DNA of 64,000 nt from Tanytarsus gracilentus. Taxonomy: Eukaryota > Arthropoda > Insecta > Diptera > Chironomidae. The translations under genes and the position numbers were made by a program. Location of the stretch: positions 1,460,001-1,524,000 of the forward strand of contig JAXRKN010000044.1 of assembly GCA_038502055.1 (NCBI GenBank). Reading direction: 5' to 3'. The notes under the pieces were generated by a model. It saw nothing but the letters and a program-made list of their open reading frames with translations, made no database searches and was not told the DNA's origin. Every line of letters begins with the position of its first letter. Position 1 is the first letter of the stretch. Below, in pieces: positions 39,001 through 51,000 of the stretch.

Positions 39001-42000
39001 GAGATTAGATGAGGCTTCGAACGTCCATAAATTGAATGGAGCGGAAAAATCATATAAAACGAATATGCACCGCAAAGTGTGGCTATAAATAGATAGAAAG
39101 AAACTGTTGCACACACCACACCGCGGCATGGGACATGGAGAAAGAAAAAAAAATATTTATATGCGAGAGGAGATCGCGTTTTTATGGAAAGTGCAGCACT
39201 TAATTGCACTCGCTGATGATAAATAATTTTTTACATTTTATGACTTCTTAAATGGTCGCTCTTTTGTGTGTTTTGCTTATAATTTATGGGAATTAATTCA
39301 CTTTAGATATGAGAGAAGGTTAGGTGAAGGGAAGTCATTGGTCATTGATTTGTTTCGAGCTTGGGTCATTTAAGAGTTGAAGGTAATAAATAAGCTTAAA
39401 ATATTGCGGAAAAAAAATTTAATTTAAATAAATCAATTAAATAATTTAGAAAAGGGAATTTTATAACCTTCAAATTTAAATTAATTTTTAAGGTTCCGTC
39501 TGAAAATCTTAAAACCCTACAACATCAGAAAGGTTAAAAATGCAAAAAAAAATTTAAAACTTCATGCTTCAAAATCATCATAAATTAATCTTTAAATAAG
39601 AAGAAATTTAGCACTCTGTCAATATTTCTAATGAGAGCTGAATTTAAATATGATAGTTGTCGCAATAAAAACGCCACTTTTAATGCCTCTCTCTCTCTAA
39701 ACACTGCGATGATCAATTTCCAGTGTAATTGGAGTCGTCTTAGCGTTAAAACTAAATGAATTGAGCTCGAAAAACGTGTTCCGACTCGCACATTATTACC
39801 TCATGGCAGAGATTGATCTGCATAATTGAAATGTGTGCATTTAAATATTTTTCATCTCACTTCAAAGTGCAGTTTTGAGCTCTCTCTTTTCTAGCGATCA
39901 TAATAGAATGATTTATGGGCGAATATTGTGCATTTAGCAAATCCTTAACTCACGCTTTTCAATCTCCTTCCTCCTTGTTAGAGCTCACTGCGATCATTAT
40001 GAAAGTGAATATGCTGCACTTTCGTTTTCTATTTGACTTTCGATGCTTCTCAAAAAGCGGCTTTTTTACTATTATTTTTATTTTTTTTTCGGCATTAAGA
40101 GCGAACCCGATTATGATAAATGAGATGAATTGATTACTTTTAAGTTTGAACTTGACTGTTATAATGTTGCGCTGCCGGCGTGTATAATTTCTTCATATGT
40201 AAGCGAAAGCTTGCACACACGTAGGAAAAAAATTCAATCAACATCAGATTATGAGGTATTTTAATAGCGATTTTATGCATATAAATATATCAAAATTGAA
40301 TCACATGGAAGCAGAGTGAAGGCCACTTAGCCGTCGTGCTGTGTCTCAACATTGTGCATTAATCTGTCAATCGACAACTTTAAATTTATGCTTTCCTTTT
40401 GCTGGAAATTGAAAATTGGCATGCGGTGGTCCAATTTTTGCATATACGCGTCAATTCGAGATGAAATTCCAATCTTTTTTCTTCTTTTTTTTTAATTTCG
40501 TTAAAGAAACTTTCGATTTCTATTTTTCTTCTCGATACTCTTTTTTTTTGACCGTCATCATTTGGAGGCGTGCGAGTGAAAAAGCTTAATTAAATTTTCC
40601 GTATTTTTCGATAATTATATTGTTGGATTTTTAAATTACATGTTGAGATTTTTGATAGGTATCAAGGGATGAGAACATTTTATTTAAAATATTTTTTAAA
40701 TCTGAAATTAATTTATAAAGTTTTCCTCTTAAAAATAAAGAAATTTAAAATGAATTTTCCTCCCATTGCAAAATTATTCTCAAACCGCTTAAAAGCATAT
40801 TTTCAAACTAATCTAACCAATATATGCGTTTCATTGTGTGACCGTTGAGGTGCTTAATTTATGATGCTTTACATTTCTCTCATCTTCGCTCCATCGTGTC
40901 TGCATAAACTTGCGTCTCATACATTATTAAATGAAATGGAATTCTTTTCACTTTTCATTTCTTTTCTGCCTTGTGGCGAAAAAAAAGCCACACAAAAAAA
41001 ATTCCCCGTGAATATTCATGAGAGATTGTTACAATAATTCTTTTTGTCGTGATTCACCTGACAAACGCGATCGTTGCCATCATCAGATCTACTTTCATAT
41101 CTCTCTCTTTTATCTACTCATCGTCGTGTCATTTGATTAAACTCCGGTGGTGTGCTAAATGAATTGATGGCAATTATCCTTCATTAAAATGCTCAACGAC
41201 TCTCACAATTCTCACTCTATCATCTTTCCATCACTGCGAAATGATAAATTGAATAAGAAATTTGAGATGCGAAAATTGACGCACGTTTGTGGCGGGGAAA
41301 GTGAGAAGAATGCTAAAGAGAATTGGATGAACGGTGGAATATGGAGAGTTGAGATGAAAAATGACCGAGAGGAACAAGTTAATTAGCATTCTCCGATATA
41401 TTGGGGATGTAATTTATGGTCATTTGCCTCACATTCAATTTGATGGCTGATGAGGCTTTTAATTCATAATCTAACGATCACTATTGGAATTTATCTAAAA
41501 GGCCATTTGAGAAAATTGATTTTGAATTCGCATAAATCTCTCTCTCTCTTACTCGTTCGACATCATGCTGATGATTATTGGGGGTCTTCAACTCATCATC
41601 ATAAAAAAATATATCTAAAATGACTTGATTTGTTTTCTTTTACTGCATGATTGATTCGATTTGAGAAGTAAGACAGGTCGCAATAGATAAGTAAATCGGT
41701 CAATTTTGCGTGTTGTTTCTTCCGGCTGAGATACGCATAAATTAAGCTCACGAGTTGTGTTTTGTTTACTTGTAGCTACTAATTAGTGTTGATTGATTGG
41801 CGAGATATCGAGTTTCATGCGGCGATTTGAGTGTCAATTTTAGGCAAGGGTTTAAATTTTTTTCAACACTTGTTAGATTGGCTGTCAAACTAGAATTTTG
41901 GTAATTTAGAACTAAAGAGAAATTTAAGACAAAAAATAATTTTTATGGTTCCAAAAAACTTTAAAACTCCAAAAATTTAAACAAATTTTTCTCTTTTCGA

Positions 42001-45000
42001 GTGACACAAAATAAATTAATAACACACTCGAAGATAAAAAGCTTGATTTAAATCATACAAATTCAATTTTCTCTTTTAATTCTCGAAATTAGTTTTTTTT
42101 TCAAATAATTTATCTCCTTAAAAAAAGTAAATGATTTTAAAACCGGAATTTTTGGAGGAAAATTAATAACTTATGCGCATTTTCGTCTTTACAAAGTAAT
42201 TAAATTAAATTATATTTTTTTCTCTCTCCATCACACGCTGCTCACACATAGCCAAAATCATAACTCTAAATGGGCGAAATTTCTTTCCACCGCTTAATAT
42301 TAAATTATTATTTATTTTACGATATTTTAGGAAAAGCGAAATTTTTTTTGTTAACGCATTTTTTATAAGATATTAAAATTGATTATCAATGGCTTCATCT
42401 CATCACATATGGTCGGTCTCTCACACTCACTCGTGTGGCGTGTCTTTTATTATTATTTGTTGTTTGTTTTCTATGAGGATGAGAGAGTGTGGCCGAACGA
42501 AGAAGAAGAAGTTATTTTATGATCATCTGTCGTCATTTTATGACCGATTGAAAAGTCTTCAGAGAGTTCGGCGTGATTGAGAAGGGTCAATCATAAGCGC
42601 CTTAATTTTTATATCACACAAATTTTTCCTTTGCCACGAGCAACTTGCGCTCTCCACTCTTTTTTAAAAAGGTATTTTCACTTTCTACATAATATTGTTA
42701 TGTCTTTGAAACGGATTCTTCGCCAATCATCTTCATATCTTTAAAATTTCATCTTGCAGTGTGCACTCTCTCAACATAATCATCGCCGTGTCCGAGAGAG
42801 TCGCATTGGATGCGAAAAATGAAGGTGAAGATTTGTATCTCGGAGGCATTTTACAGTTTAAAAAGATTTAATTGAAGGCGCTATAGTGAAATTTTTCGTG
42901 TGTATGAACATAAGTATGTGCACTCTTTTTTTTTGTGGGTCATACATGAACAGGTTCTTAAAGGGCACATTTTCTTATGCTGCTCACCCTGATGGTATAC
43001 ATTCGAAAGTCAAAGAATTTTCAAGAATTTAAATTTCATTAATTTTTTTTTATCAATGACTTTTTTCTATAAAAATTTAAATAACTTGAGATGCACCAAT
43101 CAACATTCCAGAGATGCACATTGCAAAATCGTAAAAATAGTGATTTTAGGGCTGCGTCACGCACACGCGATGGCAATGATCTTTCACAACAATATCATCT
43201 GCATATAAATGCATATCAAGTTTATCTTCGATTCACTTTTATTTTCATTTTGACATGAAAATTAAAATTTCAAATTCAAGGCCTTGAACATAGAGACATT
43301 TTTCCCTATGATTTGACTTTTATGTAAAGCAGCCACAATTCGTTTTTGCATTTGTTTTTTCCCTTTTTCGGTCATTGTCATTTCTATAGATGAGATAGCG
43401 ATAATGTGTCGCAGCCCAACTCAGCATCGCATGTGAAAAAGAGAGAAAAAGTATGTCAAACATGCAAATGTCAAAATGCATATACGGTGAGAGATGCTTG
43501 AGAAGAAAAAAAAGAGTTTTTTCTGCACATGCAATTCGAGGGAGTTGAAGTTATTATTTTTTATGCGCTTAACATGCTTTATTGCGAAAAAATTCCTTAA
43601 GCACTTTCCACGGTGCCAGTGAATAAATTTTTATCACAAAAATTTGAGGGTGGTTAAAGCGCACTTTTCTTCACTGTAAATTTGAGACATTTAGCGAGTA
43701 ACAATTCATTTTTCTTCAACCATAAAAATCAAGCTAAAAGCTATTTTTATGTGCGAATTGCTGTTGAACTCTATGCTGCTGCTGTGGACACACAAAGACT
43801 TGCCAATGACTAAGTGCATGGCACATAGTTCCTTCCAGAGAAATGAGCACACAATGAGATCGAGAGTCGATAAAAGACATTTCAATCGCCACATAAATTA
43901 TGTTCATTGTTTACTGTTTTCGGGTTATGGTAACATGACTGTTTTCGGTTGTTATATCCAATGTCTCGTGACGTGCAACATGAATATTGTATTTTTTTTT
44001 CTTCATAAAATTGTATATGACTGCACCTGCATTTAACATGCGCTATCTCATCTCGTGGGCTGCAAGCAAGCTTAACTCTCGTGGCACAGAAAGATAGTGC
44101 AGATATCTCTCACCCGTCAACATGATTAACTCGTTGACTGCTAATTAAATGCAGCTTTTTTTGCGCGTATGACTCACTCCTATAAAAATTCCAATTCGAC
44201 ACTAAAAATAAATTTGCATTTTGCAAATTTTTCAATTAGCAGCGTGCACCAATGTTACCGAGATTGTCAAGATTAAAATTTCCAATTAATTTCATCACAA
44301 TGCGGTGTTAAATTTGAAATATATATCGTGCAATATTTTAGTGCAGTGTGGATGCTGTGAACATTTCATAAAAAAAATTACAAATTGCCATTTTTAACTC
44401 GAAAGCTGGTCACTCGCTACCAGCTCGATCTCTTTTCATCGCGAAGAGATTAAGTGAATGTTTGCTGATTAAATATCACACGATGGCATTAAATCAGGAT
44501 CTCATCCTACGCTCGAGCGATCGAAAAAATATTTCTTTCACTCACAAATAATTCTTCTCTCAACAAGTCTCTGTAAATAAACACACTTGACACAATCGTA
44601 GTAAATTTATTCCAAGACGACAACAATGTCTTTACGTCAATAATCCTTAGCGATTGCATAAGCGGTTGAAGTTGATGACTAGAAAGGTCTCGAGTAGCCC
44701 TAACGAATCTACCAAATGGCGCCCAATCGATTGAGTAACTTTCTCAATCTATTAATCATCATCGCCAAGAGACTAGAAGAGAGCATCATTTTTCTATTAG
44801 TCTGTACTTCCTCAAGTCACCGCCGAAGTCGTTATCACTTTCATTCGAATAATATCCATTGCTCTGTAGTGTATGTCCGCCATATAATGTTTTTTTTGCG
44901 AAAGTAATTTCTTCTATTTTTGTGCTGATGAAAAGATAAGTTGGTGGTTTAATTTGGCACTTAACACGCTCGGAACGTCTATTCGTATGGCATTGTAGGC

Positions 45001-48000
45001 TTTTGTGTTTTTTAAAATTAACTTCTCGAATCGAAAGTGAGAGTCGGTGAACTCGATTTAATAGAAAATGATACTGAAAGTGTTGCTCGATACTTTGTAT
45101 GTCTTTTTTGGATTGTGTGAAATTTAAAAATTTTTTCTTTCTATTTTTTTATCCACCTTTAACTTTTTTGAATCCACTATAAAAAATTACAACTCAAAAA
45201 ATTCTTTCTCTCTCGTAACTTCTAAGTAACCTCTTATTAGTTCCACCATGTCTGTTCCGATTTATAAGCTTAAGAACATACATTGCTCAAGCGCCCGAGA
45301 AAAAAACATTAAATTACAAATTTTTTGAAGGTTAATAATCAAGTAAGAGCACGCTTGTCCAAATTATTCTGTATATGACTCAAAGCGTGTAGGACTTTAC
45401 AGTATTGAAGCCACTGCCAATATATCAAAGTACCTCATTAGAGATTAATTTATGCATTTAAAATTCATGTTTAACATTTCTTTATGCTTCGTTTAATTTT
45501 TCTCTATGAACGCAAGATTAAAATAAATCCGTAGATTTAAACTGAGAAGCGACATCTGAACGCGAGTTTTTAAAGCTCGTAAAATGTGAGTCGAGCATGA
45601 ATTTGGATTTTAGAGGCAAGCAGAAAGTTTTCTCGTTTTGCTTTAGCAACGCATATTTCGAGGTGCTCTCGTAAAAAAATTATTAAATTAAATTCTCGTG
45701 AGTTTGACAGTTTTCAAAAATTATCGTGGATTCGAGATTAAAGTTCAAGAACGAGTAATTAAATCGGCATGACAGAAGGTGCGTGTAGTTAAAATAAATT
45801 ATCAGGAGCCTAAATCGAAAGATTTCAGAATTTATAAACAATTTGAGCGAGTCATAGCGTCAAGGCTGCTCTACATTACCGTTGACTATTATACACTAAA
45901 GGCTCTTACGAAAGAACGTTTGGGAACAATATGATTTATGTATGAATAGTTGAGATACCTTTAAAGGCACATGAATGGGTCCATTGTGCATTAGCGCGCG
46001 AGTGTAGCGTGAAAGAGAGGGGAAAAGGCATTTTCTACCAGAGTGAGCTTGGCAATGAAGAAACTTTGCGATTTTCTTACCACGCGACAATGATGATGAG
46101 TCGTTTTGTAGCTCTACATGAGCATAAAATAAACATATAAAAGATGAAAGTTCGTATACCGTTAGAGACAGTCGCAAATGATATTTAAGAATTTTACCTT
46201 CACTCATGCGGTGTTGTGTGTGTGTGTGTGTGTTCATGAAAAGCAGATTAAACTTTTTTGGGTGATTTTAAGCGTAAAATAACGAGATTAGGGCTTGTTA
46301 ATGGAGTTTGCATTATTTATTTAACGGTTTTTTTTGAATATTTCCAAAGGGTGTGAAACTTTGAAACTTTTTCTCTAAATTCAAAATATTTAACGACTTT
46401 TTAAAAATATTTTCAAGGGTATGAAACTTTGGATAAAAATTTCAGTTGACATCAATTTAAAAATTCATATTTTTTCAAAAAAGTTAAATCCGTTAAAAAT
46501 TTAAAAAAGTAATTGTTTGAAAATTTCTCAGCGTTATTTAAATAAAATTCCACAAAATCGAATAACGATGAGAAAATTGATAGTTCATTGTCTACTTTAA
46601 GGTATTATCGCAAGACATAATAACAAAATTAAGATTAAATATGAAAGTACAATAAAATTCGTGGATTAAAATCTAAGATAGCTTCATGTCCATTAATTAT
46701 TCTTTTAAATGAACTTATGCGAAATTTTTTAAGCTCTAAATTCAAATACCGTCAAAAGCCCACAACATGCCATAAGTGATTTACGATTTCGAATGCTCAA
46801 AAGAGAGCTATGAAGAGCTTGAAAACAATAATTACAAAACAACCGCGTAAAGTTACCGAAAGAATTTTTAGTAAATCAATTTTCAATGGACTGTTGCCGA
46901 TTTTTTTTCTCATGCGGAAGCTTTCGCTTGCTTTAATTTGGCGAACATAAAAAACGAGGCGGAGCAAAGCTCATAAAGAGTGACATTATGATGATAAATG
47001 TGCGACTGCGATATTTGCATGCGGGGTGGACATAAAGAAATGTCAATCTAACAAGGTAAAGATCGTTAAAAAAAACTTTAATTAAAATCACTTTTGCAAA
47101 TAAATTGAAATTCAATATTACGAGTGCCACAATGTTGATCAAATTTCATCTCGTAACATATGGCAGTGAGTGCAGTTTTCCAACCGTCTACAAGTTGTTA
47201 TTTTTTCAATATGAAAACTGTAAAAGTTGTATTGGAAATTTTTATCGTTTTGGTACGACGAGTTGTTTGTTTTTGTGTAAAATGAGAGATATAAAATTTC
47301 CAATGTTATTGAGGGGATTACGAATGGAAATTTACTTTAATTTTTTTAGCAACAGGATTGTTGTACAAGAACGTTGCATACAAATCATTGTTGCTCAATT
47401 TTGTTGCCATACAAATTTGAGATTAGAATAAATCACGGGATTAAAGTGTTGTGAAATTGTTGCATATAAATTGTTGCAGAATTGTTGCCATACGATTTTA
47501 AAAATGCACCTTTCTCAAAGCAACAATTGTTGACAATCTTCATCTTCTTACACTGTTGTGAAAATGTTGCCATACAAAATAAATTTTAAATATTTTTTTG
47601 TTGTGAAATTGTTGTCATACAAGTTGTTGCAGAATTGTTGCCATACGATTTTAAAAATGCACCTTTCTCAAAGCAACAATTGTTGACAATCTTCATCTTC
47701 TTATACTGTTGTGAAAATGTTGTCATACAAGTTGTTGTGAAAATGTTGTCATACAAAATAAATTTAAATATTTTTTTGTTGCGAAAATGTTGCCATACAA
47801 AATGTTGTGAAATTGTTGCCATACAATATGTTGTGAAAATGTTGTCATACAAGTTGTTGTGAAATTGTATTCATTTAGTTCCCATTCCAATAATTTTTAT
47901 TTTACGTTTATATGCGCGCATATAATTATGCGAATTTATTTTGCAAAATACTATGTGGAATAAATATGCATAAGAAATGTCTATAATATTATGCATATTA

Positions 48001-51000
48001 TGCATATTTTAATGCTAATATGTAGCGATCTATTCGCCTCAGAAGGGATGACACTGGGTGGATAATTGATAAAGGTGCCTCGTGGTTGATCCGAATGTAA
48101 ACCAAATTCTAAGAATGGGTCAAATAATTGTGTGATAGGAATAACTTATGGTCAAAAATCATTCACTCGCGGGTCAAACACACGATAAACTGAAAGTGTT
48201 TGCACTATGCGGGGGTTTAAATTTTGTTCTCTTCCACAGTTAAGTTCAACCACATTAATGTACCTAACAATTTGTCTCTCATTCATTAAATTTTTTTTAT
48301 CCACGTGTCACACTTTCTTTTTCTCTTATCATATGTTTCTCAATAATTCAATTTTAACTCTTTTTGACCTTTTTTTTCACTGTAACGAATATTTATTTAA
48401 ATGTTTGTACCACTATAAATTTATTTAATTCATTTATATATATATTATTATTCAAAACACTAGGAAAATAATTTTTTAACAATAATCGATATGTGCGGTT
48501 TTGTGTTTTGTCTTCTCTTTCTCTTGTTCTCTCTAGAATAATAATTGGGGTGAATGAATTTTATTGGTTTATTTATAAAAATAGTAAAAGAGAATGAATA
48601 AAATAAGTGGGGGGTGGAGAAAAGATTAAAAATTTCTGTTGGGTTTTTGTCTTTTTTGTTTTATTTGTTTAAAAATCCATTATTTTATTGGTTGGAGTTT
48701 TGTTTTTAGGTTTTTTCTTATCTGATCACCCGTGTTCTCTTTCGGTATAAATAGTATCAGATTGTTATCATAATTTTTTGCTCTCCTCCTAAACTGGTTA
48801 TAGCTAGCTAATGCAATTAAATTCTCTAATGGTGCTTTCTGAATAAGTAAATAAAAGTTTCTCTAAGAAATGGATTATTGGTTTTTCTGGTTGATTCAGG
48901 TATATAATATTTAAGAATGAAAAAAGGGGTAGGAATTTTGCCCTCCCAAATCCGGGGTAGGGAAAAAAATATAGTAAGGGAAAATGCCAAGATGTATGCA
49001 AAAATTTTAAATTTTGCCCTTGCCTGGACAAATTGCTTATTTTTAGGTCCCCCAGAGGGGTAACATATGCTCGTGTTCCGTCGTCTGTCTGTCTGTCTGT
49101 CCTTCGAGTCTCAGTCGGGCTAGGCTTCTAGTTTTCGCCAGTGGTAGTTGGGTCTTTATTGCCATTGGAATTTTTCGGTCATGACCATAGGTCGTGCCAT
49201 GGCCGCCATAATGTCATTTCATAAATTTTCTTTTATGGCTTAGGGTATCGTTGAACTCGGAGGCCAGAAATCGATTGATGATTCGTAAGCCAGGAATCGA
49301 TTGCATAGTTTTCGGTCGGCTTGGTCGTGCAAGACAGCCAAAATGCCGCTATAATCAGGGTATGTGAATCGTAATGAGGATGTTGGATTGTGTTGTTTCT
49401 CCGCTGGGTGGTTCGTGAAGTGGCTCTGTGTTGTCCTCCGCTGGTGTGGTTCCTCCGTGGGTTGGTTCTCCGCTGGTGTTGGTTCCCCGCGTGGGCCATG
49501 GTTAAGAAAAAGGGAAGCATTTTTGGGGCCTGGGGGCAATACTGCTGAAGTGGGTTACAGGCAACACCCAGTGTGGGTTTGAATTTTTTGCCCTTTCCAG
49601 ATTGGGGGGGAAAATGTAAGAGCATAAAAAAGAAAAAGGAGTTATATTAGGAAAATTCAATGAGTTTTTTAAAATTGGACATAGAAAAAAAAATTAAATT
49701 ATTGTATGGCAAACACAAAAGAGCAACATCCAACATTTGTTCCAAAATCCAAAAGTATGGCAAAATTCACCTGAAAATTAATTTTTTTTTGGCACATTCA
49801 AATTTGTGCCATTCGTTGAGCAAACGCAAAAAAAATAAAATTTATTTTGATGGCAACAATTCCGCAAAGGTATGGCAAAATTCCAACATAGAAAATTAAT
49901 TTGTTGGAAACCGCCTGTAGACATCGAAAAAATAAATTTTTGTTGGCAACAACGTTGGCAAACAAAATTTCCAATTCAACTGGTAGGAAAATCAACGAAA
50001 ATTAATTTGTATGGAAACCGAACATATAAAGAACAATCAAAGAAAAAATAAATGGGCAAATTCCAAACTGGTATGGCACAATCACAAGAAAATTAAATTT
50101 TTGTTGGCAAAACCGAAGTAAAGAAATTTGGGTGTGTCAAGGGTTCGGAAAAATGCGAAATATCCAATTTCAAGGATAAAGAAAATAACCGGAAAAATCC
50201 AGAAAAATCAGTGTATATTGAAAAGGTTTGGGTAAGTGGAAAAATAGAAATATCACTTTGATGGTAATGTTTTGTTTTTAAAAATCAGGTAGTATACTTA
50301 GTTATATAGTAATGTTTGGTTTTAATTTTTAGGAAAAATAAAATTAAATATAAAGTAACAAATTAAATTTTCCTTCTCCGGCTGTTAGTTAATAACCATC
50401 CGCTGAGCTATTAAGTGCGGCCGTCGTGGTTGTGGGGGCTTTGGCTTCGGGGGCGGGGGGGCGGATTAACAAGGAGGGTTTGGGGGGCGGCGCCCCTCCA
50501 AATGATCATATGTCATAATAAAATCTTGTCATCAATACGCCTATACTCCTCAAACTATTCGATTTAAAATGTCAAATCTTTTTAAAACTGATTTTTGAAT
50601 TTTAAATTTTTTAAATCCCTTTGTTGCAACAATTTCACAACATTTTGTATGGCAACATTTTCGCAACAAAAAAATATTTAAATTTATTTTGTATGGCAAC
50701 ATTTTCACAACAACTTGTATGACAACATTTTCACAACATATTGTATGGCAACAATTTCACAACACTTTAATCCCGTGATTTATTCTAATCTCGAAATTTG
50801 TATGGCAACAAAATTGTATGGCAACAATGATTGTATGGCAACGTTCTTGTAGCTGGAAATCGTATGGCAACAATCAAAATGTATGGCAACATTCCTGTTG
50901 CTAAAAAAATTATAGTGGAAATTTCAAGAAAATCAAGAAATATTTTGAAGATCAAAAATTGAAGTTTCGTGATATTTTTTTAAATTTTAAAATTTCCCCA

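Larger units (their letters stand above)
47325..50924. mobile_element. Foldback-type transposable element with 9-bp target duplication
   Basis: The 9-bp direct repeat TGGAAATTT occurs at 47325-47333 and 50916-50924 and brackets 3582 bp whose ends are inverted repeats (TAATTTTTTTAGCAACAGG at both termini, opposite strands). The left arm (47334-47870) and right arm (50625-50915) consist largely of short tandem units around GTTGTGAAAATGTTGCCATACAA, about 24 bp each. They share long inverted identity, for example about 66 bp near 47755-47823 and the block GAGATTAGAATAAATCACGGGATTAAAGTGTTGTG. Long arms made of short tandem repeats and a 9-bp duplication define Drosophila FB elements (MULE-like transposons also make 9-bp duplications). 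The 2.75-kb loop encodes no recognised transposase, so the element is non-autonomous. Confidence 0.85.

Noticed and set aside
45896..46237. 113-codon minus-strand frame next to the (GT)n microsatellite
   Set aside because: Begins in the microsatellite (His-Thr repeats) and lacks any coherent protein pattern.
47635..47862. 75-codon frame in the left foldback arm
   Set aside because: It is a direct translation of the short tandem units, with no non-repeat content.
49233..49625. 130-codon minus-strand frame as a protein gene
   Set aside because: It crosses the end of the nested element copy and has no domain-like pattern; it reflects the relatively GC-rich repeat.
49590..49635. G-rich tract followed by TGTAAGAGC as a polypurine tract and LTR start
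   Set aside because: No matching 5' LTR, primer-binding site or reverse transcriptase is present; the tract resembles other G-rich loop repeats near 48960.
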